64,000 nt of DNA, taken from Deltaproteobacteria bacterium. Lineage in GTDB: Bacteria > Desulfobacterota > Desulfarculia > Adiutricales > Adiutricaceae. The notes beneath the pieces were generated by a model. The model saw only the letters and a list, made by a program, of their open reading frames with translations, did not search any database and had not been told where the DNA came from. The DNA lies in contig JAISEL010000112.1 in NCBI GenBank assembly GCA_031264185.1, positions 1 to 64,000 on the forward strand, read 5' to 3'. A program made the translations under genes and the position numbers. Of the stretch, positions 55,163-63,655 are shown piece after piece; positions within the stretch are counted from its first letter, which is position 1, and every line of letters starts with the position of its first letter.

Positions 55163-56310
55163 CGGACCGCTTACCCCGGTCAATCCAGGGTTCTTACAAC
55201 CACCCCTGTTCAGCCGGAGGACTGGAGGCGGAGTGGTTGACAAAACCATATAAAACATATACTCAACGATTTGGGTTTATACGTTAAATTATAAATTTAA
55301 GACGGTATTTTATTCATATTTAAATGAATGTCAATGAAAAAAATCTTAAATACTTACTTCTGCAAAATTCATGCCAAAAGCAATCAAAGACAGCCTGACA
55401 GGCTGGACGTGATTTATTGATTTAATTGTTCAGATTATATCTTGTGGCGCATGATACAGTATCTCATGGCCAGTTTCGGAAAAAATCGTTTTTCTCTCAG
55501 GACGACTTAGAAACGCCTGAGACCTGAAACCGTTACCCAGACTTCCGAATATTATCAGTTAATACTTACGCTAGTTGGCATTACTAAATTAATCTAGGCT
55601 TTATGATGACCTTTCTCTGCTCAAGAAAGTAAAAAATTTATACAGAGTTCCTCTATGAATTTATACAGAGTTCCTGTATGAAAAGACCTGCCCATTTATC
55701 TGTACGCCAGCGGGAAGTCAAGGGAAGCCAGCTTGGGAATAATCTGTATAACTTGATCAATTAAACGCTAGGTTAAAAATGGAGAACTGAACGGTTACAT
55801 TTTCAGTCCAGAGGTAAATGAGCCATCTGAGTAAACATTACCCATTGAGTCGTGTAAAAAAGTACCTTTCAATCCAACTTTGTCTCGAGTCAGATTGCTT
55901 AATTGGCAAAAAAATAAGATTATTTAGTTATATTAAATATAAATATTTAGAATATAATCTGCTTTAAGCGTTATCACCAAATATTTTTGGTCATTTTATT
56001 TTATAAAAACATATAATTCAAAAAATTACGATAATCTTCTCCGGCTTGAGACTGCTCTCCGTAAATCTTGACCCACAGGCTACTCGTCTTAAAGATGATT
56101 TTTCTCTCTTGACATACCCCCGCATTGTGTCATCGACGGACAAAATTTCAGCTTAAAATAACTAAATTATAGTTAAATACATGCTAATTAATTTATATTT
56201 AGATAATATACTATTATATTTGTTATATTAAATTATTTTGATAGCCAATTATATCTGGTAATATTTATTTAATTACACTAAATAAAAAGCCTTTACGCTA
56301 TAAAAGGGTC
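55163..56310. other. AT-rich non-coding region
   Basis: No gene. It contains a perfect tandem pair of a 23-bp unit with one difference (55636-55658 and 55659-55681); each unit holds TACAG-AGTTC-CTNTA, palindromic in the second copy. Long A/T tracts at 55900-56300. Confidence 0.4.
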
Positions 56311-56560
56311 TGTTCCTAAAAATGACGAAAATTTAACAGCCTAAATTTCTTAAAAAAATCATGGTTAATTTTCGTCTACCAAAATTTGACCGCCAAAGTG
56401 ACCAGTTTTTGATCGGACAAATGTTTTTTAAGCTAAAATCAACAGCTACCTCTGCATATGGCTGCGCTTTCCAGAAGTATCACCAATATAGCCGGTCATG
56501 GTTCAGGCGGTACTGTGTGGTCATCAACCTCCACCAGGTTTGGGCATGGTACTAAAAGCC
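56311..56560 (+). mobile_element. IS-like end with decayed N-terminal coding piece
   Basis: TGTTCCTAAAAATGACGAAA (56311-56330) continues into a 28-bp sequence that is repeated inverted at 62977-63004 with one mismatch. Inside it the similarity carries on for another 60-70 bp, and both copies encode a related start: FRLPKFDRQSDQFLI here (frame from ATG 56361) and LRLPKSECQSDQNLI there. The frame here stops at 56553. The IS family is not recognised. Confidence 0.55.
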
Positions 56561-56766
56561 TTAAATCAGCTATCCATCGAATTTCTTATAAAAATACGCC
56601 ATCAAACATACCTATTATATTATTTTTTATTACCCTTTCGGATAAAATTCAGGCCAGTCCACTTGGAAGCAAAAGCCTTTCAATTCCAAAGGCCAGAAAT
56701 CACCTGCCCCAATTACAGACTTTTTTATTACAGCATGACCTGTCTTTCTTCGGCTATCTTCTGGAT
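56561..56766. other. Possible continuation of the IS remnant
   Basis: Several short plus-strand frames are open, with hydrophobic stretches, but no motif. Probably decayed transposon sequence running up to the end of the hotdog gene. Confidence 0.3.
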
Positions 56767-57306
56767 TCATGGTTCTATGCCGCCACTAAGTTCCCTCCAC
56801 CAGGCCCGGCGATGGTCACGCATTTTAAGTCCGGACAAAAAAACCGTTTCCCCGGAAAACCTGAATACTTCGACAGAAGGCGCCTTTAAGCTTTCGTCCG
56901 TTCGGCTGTAGGACCGGAAAGTCTTTTTAAGCCGGCCCAAGCCTTCCAAAACATCGGTCGCCTCAGAGCAGCGATAAGACTGAGCGACCAGTTCCAGATG
57001 ACTTTTTTCCGCCGCCGCCACCCTGATGAACCACACTAGACCCTCAGCCGGACCCAGACCTCTTAAACTTTTAAAATCATAAAGCTCCTTAAGACTGAAC
57101 GTCAGGCTAAAATCGCTGGAAGCCTCGACCAGCCAGTCGGCCGCCTGAATGGCACTCTCCAGAAGAATTAATCCTGGACTTTTGGCTGGCTCTCCCCAGC
57201 GTTCCAAAAGAAAATACTCTTCCAAGGTACCAAGCTTCAGAACCCCGATATGCTCCCAGGGCTTAAAATCTAAAATCCGATCAATAAAAAGCCAGCGCAC
57301 CGTCAA
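56767..57306 (-). CDS. Hotdog-fold FabA/FabZ-like protein without the catalytic His
   Basis: A 179-residue hotdog protein. The start RWLFIDRILDFKPWEHIGVL and the helix SPGLILLESAIQAADWLVEA follow the FabZ pattern, but where FabZ has HFPxxPxMPG this protein has RWGEPAKSPG, so the active-site His is absent. It overlaps the SDR gene upstream by four bases. A similar pair (FabZ-like plus FabG-like) is present in the radical SAM operon. It may be a thioester-binding or hydratase-like variant of an acyl pathway. Activity uncertain. Confidence 0.7.
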   Translation of the reverse strand: MTVRWLFIDRILDFKPWEHIGVLKLGTLEEYFLLERWGEPAKSPGLILLESAIQAADWLVEASSDFSLTFSLKELYDFKSLRGLGPAEGLVWFIRVAAAEKSHLELVAQSYRCSEATDVLEGLGRLKKTFRSYSRTDESLKAPSVEVFRFSGETVFLSGLKMRDHRRAWWRELSGGIEP

Positions 57307-58061
57307 AAGCCTCCGTTAATATGGATGAGCTGCGCGTTGATGAAAGAAGCCCGGTCACTGGCCAGAAACTCAACTAAATCGGCCACTTCCTCGCAGCGTC
57401 CTGGACGTCCCAAAAGACAGTATTTTAAAAATTCCTCTTTTTCGGCCGGCGGCACCAGGCTGGAGACGCCGGCTTCCAATAAACCCGGGACTACTGCGTT
57501 GACCCGGATGGAATAACGCGACACTTCCCTGGCCAGAGACAGGGTAAAACCTCGGATGGCACTTTTGGCCGTAGCATAGGGGACCGGAACTCCCAGAACC
57601 CTTTCCCCGGCAATGGAGCCAAAATTGACAATAGCCCCTCCCTTCTGCCGGATCATGCCTCTTATCAAGGCGTGGGTGGCCATAAACGTGGTTTTTAAGT
57701 TAACTCCCATGGCTTCATCCCAGTCGTCCGGCTCCAGCAGAGCAAACGGCAGGACTACGCTTTTCCCGGCATTATTGATTAAAGCGTCAGGGACGCCGAA
57801 TTCTTCTTCCAGTCTCTGGGCCATACGGGCAACCGACTCCGGTTCCGTTAAATCGGCCACAAAAGCTCTGGCCCCGCACTCCGAAGTCAGCGATTCGGCC
57901 GCCTGGCGATTTTGCCGGAAACTGAAAGCCGTCTCCCAACCGAACTGGACAAATTTTTTGACTAAAGCCTGACCCAAGGCCCCGGTGCCGCCGGTGATGA
58001 ACACTTTTCTCATCCGATCTTCGGTTTTCCCTCCCCGGCCAAAAAGCCTGGGAGGTAACAC
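57303..58061 (-). CDS. Short-chain dehydrogenase, FabG-like
   Basis: A 252-residue NAD(P)H oxidoreductase. Motifs: ITGGTGALGQALVKKF, INNAGKSVVLPF, GAIVNFGSIAGERVLGVPV with Ser, PYATAKSAIRGFTLSLA with Tyr/Lys, and NAVVPGLLEAG; the end HINGG is family-typical. It is co-transcribed with the hotdog protein and related to the SDR of the 26522-37078 operon. A likely 3-ketoacyl-ACP reductase. The sequence just upstream is an IscB-type remnant, so the promoter lies in or beyond it. Confidence 0.87.
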   Translation of the reverse strand: MLPPRLFGRGGKTEDRMRKVFITGGTGALGQALVKKFVQFGWETAFSFRQNRQAAESLTSECGARAFVADLTEPESVARMAQRLEEEFGVPDALINNAGKSVVLPFALLEPDDWDEAMGVNLKTTFMATHALIRGMIRQKGGAIVNFGSIAGERVLGVPVPYATAKSAIRGFTLSLAREVSRYSIRVNAVVPGLLEAGVSSLVPPAEKEEFLKYCLLGRPGRCEEVADLVEFLASDRASFINAQLIHINGGF

Positions 58062-58074
58062 CGCCTCCTTAATT

Positions 58075-58322
58075 TTAGTTTGATTGTAAACGAAGTATCC
58101 GTCCGTATACTTCCGCTCTCTGAATCTGTCGGCAATATCTGTGGGAAACGGTGACGACCCGGGAACCCTTGTTCCGTATGCGAACTGAAAGTCCGGATTG
58201 CCACCCGGCCGATGTGAATTCCGGCATTCTTGCCTTTCAGTACGTCAGCCCGAACCAAATCTCCGGTTCGGAACCCAAACACGCTTTTGGCGCCCGGCCG
58301 ATATCCTCTGGGCATGCCTCAA
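58075..58322 (-). pseudogene. IscB/RRXRR-type HNH nuclease, C-terminal remnant
   Basis: Minus-strand frame reads MPRGYRPGAKSVFGFRTGDL, VRADVLKGKNAGIHIGRVAI, then after a frameshift HRYCRQIQRAEVYGR and a stop at 58075. This is the conserved C-terminal domain of IscB and related RRXRR-domain proteins (GFxTGDLVRAxVPKGKxAGxHxGRVAxR ... YCRLIQRADGY). The RuvC and HNH parts are absent. IscB proteins are RNA-guided nucleases of IS200/IS605 elements; only this end survives here. Confidence 0.7.
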
Positions 58323-58762
58323 CTCGCGAGACTGGTCAGCCGGCAAGCCCGCCGCGCCCCGACAGGCGTTAATAACAGGTTGCCTTTCTCGGCCGGTGGG
58401 GCCAGTAAAACTTTTAAACCAGCCGCAGAGGTTGAAGCGAACGGATGTTTTAAGAAGACCGGAACCCAAGATTTCATTTTTTATTTGAAGAAACCACAAT
58501 GACTAATTATAATATATTAGATTGGATTTAGTCAGACCTGATTTTATCAGATCATTTCACGGGATCTAAAACCAAAAGGATGAGTTTTTTGCTCCGGCTC
58601 TCTGAGACGGAAGATAAAAAGCAGATAAGAGTCTAGCTATCTCAGTGAAGACAGCCGAAGTTCCGAAGACTGTGAAGTAATCCTTTTTGGAACCTCAATC
58701 AATGGCCTTCTCTGCTCAAGATTCTTAACTGTAGTCATTTGTCGTAAGCGTTAACGTTACCC
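58323..58762. other. Non-coding gap
   Basis: No recognisable gene on either strand. Overlapping short frames at 58200-58500 are shadows of the IscB remnant. Confidence 0.35.
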
Positions 58763-58807
58763 AACGCATGGCCAACCCGCAATTGCGGCGCTGGGATGCG
58801 TTTTTTT
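58763..58807 (+). terminator. Rho-independent terminator-like hairpin
   Basis: AACGCAT (58763-58769) pairs with ATGCGTT (58796-58802), with an inner stem CCGC-AATT-GCGG, followed by a run of seven T (58801-58807). No plus-strand gene is seen upstream, so it either ends an unidentified transcript or insulates the methyltransferase gene downstream. Confidence 0.6.
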
Positions 58808-58919
58808 ATTCCAGTTCCCGGTTGCGATGTTTTAGCTGTCGAGCTTGGTCGCAAGACAATTATTTCGCCGAGTAAAACAGCCTAACTATTTTACCTTTTC
58901 CCTGAACTGGAGAATTTTA

Positions 58920-59576
58920 ATGTCCATCTTAACCACCCCACCTCTGGCCCAGATACTGGACGCGCTGTTTAGGCAGGATGCGGCGGCCAGTGCCAAAGTT
59001 AAGGACCTTTCCTGGTCCAAAGAAGAAGTGGACCGCTTAAAGCGGAGCAAAACCGAGTACCGGGCTTTTTACGGGAGTCTGAAGGAGTTCCCGCTCGCGG
59101 TCTCCAGGGAAACCGGTTTGCTGCTTTATATGCTGGCCTGCGGATGCCGGGCCAGATCAATTGTCGAATTCGGGACCTCTTTTGGGGTTTCGACTCTGTT
59201 TTTGGCCGCCGCCTTACGGGACAACGGTGGCGGTCACCTGATATCCTCTGAGTTCGAGCCAACCAAAGTGGCTCAAGCGCGGGAAAACCTGAAAGCGGCC
59301 GGTCTTCTTGAACTGGTTGACGTGCGGGCAGGAGATGCTCTGCAGACTTTAAGCGTCGATTTACCCGAAACTATAGATCTAATGCTCCTTGACGGTTCCA
59401 AAGCCTTGTACCCTGATATTCTGGCCCTGACCGAAAGCCGCTTAAGACCAGGGGCTCTGGTAATCGCTGACGACGCTGACTGTAGCCCTGAGTATATTAG
59501 GCAGGTCCGTACGTCCGGCGGCTACTTATCCGTGCCCTTAACTCCGGACGTAGAACTGTCCATGCGGCTGGGCTGA
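58920..59576 (+). CDS. Class I SAM-dependent O-methyltransferase-like protein
   Basis: A 218-residue methyltransferase. SAM motif I is SIVEFGTSFGVSTLFLAAAL (about 80-100), followed by ISSEFEPTKVAQARENLKAA and DLMLLDGSKALYPDIL with the acidic DxxxLDG typical of CaffeoylCoA-OMT/Methyltransf_24 enzymes. The ATG at 58920 has GGAG seven bases before it; a longer frame from 58845 lacks one. It stands alone. The methyl acceptor cannot be predicted. Confidence 0.82.
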   Translation: MSILTTPPLAQILDALFRQDAAASAKVKDLSWSKEEVDRLKRSKTEYRAFYGSLKEFPLAVSRETGLLLYMLACGCRARSIVEFGTSFGVSTLFLAAALRDNGGGHLISSEFEPTKVAQARENLKAAGLLELVDVRAGDALQTLSVDLPETIDLMLLDGSKALYPDILALTESRLRPGALVIADDADCSPEYIRQVRTSGGYLSVPLTPDVELSMRLG

Positions 59577-59955
59577 ATTAATTCCCCGGGACTCCGAAAC
59601 CTTATGGTTTTCCGGGCCACTAACCTCACACCCACTCAAAAGGCTCGGCCAAAATGCCCGCTCCCACAATGGTCCTATTGAGCTGAAGCCTTTTGAAGAA
59701 AAATTTAGTCCAGGTGGAAATACCCAGGAGCCTGTGCCGGATTATTTGTTTTTGAATTCTCTAAGCTGTTGATTTTACTAAATTTTCGCCAGCAAAGTCT
59801 TTAGTGATATAGTCAATAAAATCAGCCGGTTAGCTATAAAACCCAACAGGCTCCTTGCCTTCCGACATTCAACCCTCCTGACAGCGGTGGCTTTACGAAG
59901 AGTCCGTTTTTAGAAAATTTTATTTATAATCATTTGATATCATTAGCTTTTTAGC
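59577..59955. other. Non-coding gap
   Basis: No gene seen; partly AT-rich. Confidence 0.35.
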
Positions 59956-60375
59956 TCAACTTCCGAAAACTTGCGCCTCCAGGCCAAGTTCGACTCCGCC
60001 CATGACCTTAAAGTCTTCTAAATTCTTTCAGCAGGTCTGAGAAATTTACTTTGTCGCGGAACGTCCAGTACAGTTGTTTCATTCGCTCTATTTTTCGTAG
60101 GAAAAAGACTTTCAGACCGGCCTTGCGGCTCCGGATGAAGTCCGAAAATTTTTTTACCACGGACTTACCCTGTCAGCCATTATTGATCCGGCCGTAAATC
60201 TGCTCGGCATTGACCTAGTTTTTTAGTTTTTCACGTATTGGACTTTTTGCGCACTTAAGCCCGGCGGCAGCCCAAAATCGTGGCCCGGGTCCTACTAACT
60301 CCCCAATGCCTGCAGCCCCAGCTTTCAGAGCCGGTTAAGCCCTATCCAGTCCGACCCTGATCCCACTCAGCCATC
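59956..60375 (-). pseudogene. Decayed gene of unknown family
   Basis: A single minus-strand phase reads LKAGAAGIGELVGPGPRFW, LKCAKSPIREKLKN (stop) VNAEQIYGRINNG (stop) QGKSVVKKFSDFIRSRKAG, then FFLRKIERMKQLYWTFRDKV and NFSDLLKEF, with a final frameshift to FKVMGGVELGLEAQVFGS and a stop at 59956. Codon use and the charged, regular pattern suggest a true former gene. Family not recognised. Confidence 0.4.
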
Positions 60376-60598
60376 TGCCTAACGCCCCTAACCGCCAAGT
60401 CGGCTTTTTTTTGCTGTTCTGACCTAAAAAAGATCTTAAGCAGCAGTTCTAAATCCCTATTTTAGGCAGTTTTTCCTATTTTCCCATTTTCCGTCGAGCT
60501 TGAATCTTCAAAGAAAAATGGTAAAATTACCGCATCTAAAGAATGGGTTGGGAGTCAGTTAGTCTTCATCGGCCCGCTCTAAGATCCGGAGTCCTGAA

Positions 60599-60674
60599 GG
60601 GCGGTTAACTCAGCGGCTAGAGTGTCGGCTTTACACGCCGGAAGTCGGAGGTTCGAATCCTCTACCGCCTACCA
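60599..60674 (+). tRNA. tRNA-Val (UAC anticodon)
   Basis: A 76-base cloverleaf: acceptor GGGCGGT with ACCGCCT (first pair G-U), D stem ACTC/GAGT, anticodon stem TCGGC/GCCGG with loop TTTACAC (anticodon UAC, reads GUA), T stem GGAGG/CCTCT with TTCGAAT loop, and an encoded CCA end after discriminator A. All arms pair. Confidence 0.95.
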
Positions 60675-60883
60675 GACTATATTTTTTCCAAATTTTGGGG
60701 CCTTAAATCCTGTCGTGATTAAGGTCCAGAGGCTTTAAATTTACTTTCCTTAAACTATAAGACAACATAAAATACTCTCCGCTATCTTTCTTCAGAAAAT
60801 ATATTATATATATTATATCCTTTTAGACTAAATAAATTATTTTTCCCATAAAATCAGTTTTTAAAGATGAAGATCAAAGTATT

Positions 60884-61205
60884 GTGGGAACAAAAATTTA
60901 TACCATAGCCGAAATTCAAAATATTGTAACCCCGATTGCCTTTGAGTACGATTTGTAAAGAATTTGGATTTTTGGATCTTATGCTTGAGGAGAAGCCGCC
61001 GCTAAAAGCGGCATTGATTTTTCGTGTGGATACTGGTGGAATTGTAGGAATTTACCGATTCGTGAATTTTTACGATGATTTAAGGGAAGCCTTAGCCAAA
61101 CGGATTGATGTTCTGACGACGAGACAGCTGGACGAAAAATTTTTGAATGCTATAGCTAAAGAAGAAATTAAAATATATAAAAGTATAAAAATATTAATAT
61201 TTTAG
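60884..61205 (+). pseudogene. MntA-type nucleotidyltransferase (antitoxin), broken
   Basis: In one phase from a likely GTG at 60884: YTIAEIQNIVTPIAFEYDL (stop) RIWIFGSYA (stop) GEAAAKSGIDF, the minimal nucleotidyltransferase motif GSYARGEAxxxSDID with two stops. After a frameshift it continues FVNFYDDLREALAKRIDVLT and LDEKFLNAIAKEEIKIYKS. This is the MNT fold of HepT/MntA systems, where it AMPylates the HepT toxin. Not functional as written. Confidence 0.75.
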
Positions 61206-61539
61206 ACCATATAGTTAAATATTGTAACGCTATTATTGATATATATTCATTATTAAGCGATAATTTTACTTAAATTACGCATTATATAAATATTATAGAC
61301 GTTAAAACCATTTAAATTAGCTAATTAACAACTAAATTACCCTAAAATTTTATAAAATTATATGATTTATCCCATGGAAAGAACTCAGAGGAATTCGTAA
61401 TGTTTATGCTCACCGGTATGGTTCTTTAGATCTTCAGCTAGTGCGGGACTCTTCAAAATATGTCACCAAAACGTTAAAAAAAATTGCTAACATGTTCTCT
61501 GCCAACTTAAGAGTCAGGAACAATCAAAACAAAATTTAA
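61190..61539 (+). pseudogene. HepT-type toxin (DUF86), broken
   Basis: Directly following and overlapping the MntA remnant: ILDHIVKYCNAIIDIYSLLS in one phase, several stops, then in another phase PWKELRGIRNVYAHRYGSLD and KYVTKTLKKIANMF, ending in TAA at 61537-61539. RNVYAHRY is the R-x4-H-x-Y HEPN active motif of HepT RNases and PWKEL-GIRN is diagnostic. With the preceding gene it was a toxin-antitoxin pair. Confidence 0.75.
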
Positions 61540-61951
61540 TCCAAAACAGTAACGAAACATTCAAGCCTCGGCCATAAACTGGGCGTTGATCAAAAAAATT
61601 ATATGAAGTCGGTCCTAAACCTCTCTGTCTCGTCTGTGAAGCCCTCTGACCTAAAAATTGAAAATTGCATCCAGACTTTACTCCATAAGGACGGTGACAT
61701 GCCTTAACTGCACCCATCCTCTCCGGCTGGAATAAAATGACGGCTAAGGCCGGAATCAGTTATTTCGCGGCAGCTCCTTCTGGTAGAGCACCATATTTTT
61801 AGAAACAGCTAAAAGAATCTATACCGGACAGGTCTTCCTGATTCATCTCGTTTTTTCCTATGCTCAGATTATTTGCTTACCAGGCTTTTAAATTTTAATA
61901 TCCGTAATTACATAATATTATTTTTATGCTACCTATGCATAATTCTGGATA
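61540..61951. other. Non-coding gap
   Basis: No convincing gene; a 67-codon minus frame (61514-61717) has no family resemblance. Confidence 0.35.
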
Positions 61952-62044
61952 TATTACCTCGGCATTTAATTATGAGAATACTGTAATACCGTTTCTATTA
62001 CAGGTTTTGAACTAATCCTCTCAGAGTTTCGTGCCGTGGTAATA
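61952..62044. repeat. 93-bp MITE, decayed copy
   Basis: Begins TATTACCTCGGC and ends GCCGTGGTAATA, the same ends, orientation and exact length (93 bp) as the element at 8310-8402, with more changes in the arms. Outer TA on both sides. Confidence 0.65.
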
Positions 62045-62363
62045 ATTACAAATCAGACCTTAAAAAACAAACCTTTAACGAGCATAAAATTCAGCCCATA
62101 AACCTTGATCTAATCACCTGATTCTGGTAACTGTACTTTTACAGGCGAGTTAAAATTTATAGGACAAAAGCCCCCTGTTTGACATGAGTTCAAATCTGCC
62201 GACAGTCAGGGAAAATATTTTTTGAACATTTTTATTTTAACCAAAAGTCTAAGCTTTGGCCTGCTTACTGCCTAGACGAGAATGAGGGTTGTCTGTCTTT
62301 ATTCTTATTTTAAAGCCTAAATTATAACCCATTGATTTTATTGATTTTTTTGGGAGCTGGCGA
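62045..62363. other. Upstream region of the pilin gene
   Basis: AT-rich, no gene. It ends with GGGAG ten bases before the presumed pilin start at 62364. Confidence 0.4.
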
Positions 62364-62825
62364 TCTATGCGGACTGGGCCTTTTTCTGACCGCAACCGGG
62401 GGGCGGTTTCACCTTAATTGAGCTGCTGATCGTAGTGGCCATCATCGGTATCCTGGCGGCTGTCGCTATCCCCCAGTACGCCCGTTACCGCCGTTCCGCC
62501 ATGAACAATACGGCTCAGGGAGCCTTCCACTCGGTGGCTGTGGCTCAGGAGGCTTACTTTATCACTAAAAATAACTACACCACCAGCTATTCGGCTCTGA
62601 TCAGCGAGGCCGGTCTGGTTATTGACTACAATGTCCTGTACGGCCCAATAACTCTGGTTCTCTCCACTGACCCGCCTTCATTTAATTTCTTTTTTAACCA
62701 CGTCAGCGAGGCCACGGCGACCTATGTTTTACAACAATGACGGCGGAGAACTAATCCAATCCTTTGAACCGCCCACCTCTAACCGGGTGCTGGTTAATGA
62801 CTCCACAGTGCCCCCGAAACCCTGA
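62364..62825 (+). pseudogene. pilA: Type IV pilin (PilA-like) with two +1 frameshifts
   Basis: From ATG 62364 the leader reads MRTGPFSDRNR, then a run of six G (62398-62403) shifts the frame. In the next phase it continues GGFTLIELLIVVAIIGILAA and VAIPQYARYRRSAMN, a textbook prepilin site (Gly-1, Phe+1, Glu+5) and helix. With five G the whole would be in frame. A second shift lies at TTTT near 62728-62733: removing one T turns an early stop into YNNDGGELIQSFEPP, NRVLVNDSTVPPKP and TGA at 62823-62825, the usual pilin end. As written it gives no full pilin. It could be phase-variable, decayed or a sequencing error. Confidence 0.75.
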
Positions 62826-62869
62826 CCTCGTGTGTTGGAAAGTTTTATAAAAAAAGACCGTACGTTGAG

Positions 62870-63004
62870 TCAGAAGTTGGTTTCTGCCTGGAAAATGGCC
62901 AGTAAGATCAAGTTTTGGTCACTTTGGCACTCCGATTTTGGCAGACGTAATTTAGCCAAGTTTTTTTAATTCAGGGTGTTAAATTTTCGTCATTTTTAGT
63001 AACA
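62870..63004 (-). mobile_element. IS-like end, inverted copy of the end at 56311
   Basis: 62977-63004 is the reverse complement of 56311-56338 with one mismatch. Inside, similarity continues to about 62890 and encodes LRLPKSECQSDQNLI on the minus strand, related to the piece at 56361. The frame stops soon after. Confidence 0.55.
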
Positions 63005-63379
63005 TATGTATTTTAGCTCAGGGTTGATGCTTTCGCAAAACCCTCCTGTTTTCAGAAGTTACGTTTGAAAAATGTAACGATATTAAATAGTTATAAATCA
63101 AATATTCGATAAAATGAACTTCTTGCGAGTCCATCAGGGATTCTTGACGTATTGTAATTAATAGAATTTTTGCTAAGGCTGATTGGCTGACTCTATAATT
63201 TTCCAAAACCAAAAAAATTTTGTATAATCTTTTCAAAATTCCCTAAACTCTTTACCCTTTGGCTCTGGATCTGCTCTTCTCTTGCGTTCAAAGCCAAAAG
63301 GGAGTAAATATGTAGTGTTTAGATTTAGGTAATTTTATTATCCTAGGGACCTTAAAACTCTGACCGTGAGGACGGATAT
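63005..63379. other. Non-coding gap
   Basis: AT-rich at left, mixed at right. No gene; the 72-codon minus frame at 63018-63236 has no support. Confidence 0.35.
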
Positions 63380-63600
63380 ATCAGGCTCATTCAGAAAAAC
63401 CCTGAACTGAATTCAAATGCCTTAAAGGCGGTTATGTTAATAACGCCGAGCTGACCGGCGTGTTGAACGTTTTGGCGGTCGAACAGACCGTTGTTACTGC
63501 CTATGGAGATTTAGACGTTAGCGGGCCGATGAAGCAGGAACCCGCCGTAGAGACCGGGAGCGATAACGTTTCTGACTCAGTGAGAGTTCCCCGGCTTTAG
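63380..63600 (+). pseudogene. TnpB (IS200/IS605 RNA-guided nuclease) C-terminal remnant
   Basis: The frame reads HSEKP (stop) TEFKCLKGGYVNNAELTGVL, NVLAVEQTVVTAYGDLDVSG, then MKQEPAVETGSDN and VRVPRL with TAG at 63598-63600. This is the end of TnpB: zinc-ribbon half FxCxxCGYxxNAD, third RuvC motif NADxxAAxNI and the C-terminal CGD...KQEP tail. The second Cys of the ribbon is Gly and the catalytic Asp is Glu, and the rest of the gene is gone. Confidence 0.75.
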
Positions 63601-63608
63601 GCGGGGGA
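63587..63608 (+). other. IS200/IS605 right-end hairpin
   Basis: TTCCCCGGC-TTTA-GGCGGGGGA folds into a stem with one G-G mismatch and a TTTA loop, then GATTGTCAA. This is the usual subterminal hairpin of the right end of IS200/IS605-family elements, and in functional TnpB loci it belongs to the guide (omega) RNA 3' region. It overlaps the end of the TnpB remnant. Confidence 0.65.
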
Positions 63609-63655
63609 GATTGTCAAAAGCCAGGTATTTTTCCAGAGACTGGACAAAGGACCAT

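Noticed and set aside
54960-55250. Considered tmRNA, RNase P, SRP RNA and a c-di-GMP (GEMM) riboswitch near the pilus genes
   Set aside because: No tag-peptide region, no conserved RNase P or SRP words and no GEMM core; left as an unclassified structured region.
56239-56264. Possible fourth MITE end (ATTATATCTGGTAATATT)
   Set aside because: Only the last bases match the arm and no opposite end was found at the expected distance.
63018-63236. 72-codon minus ORF
   Set aside because: AT-rich chance frame, no start context and no resemblance to known proteins.
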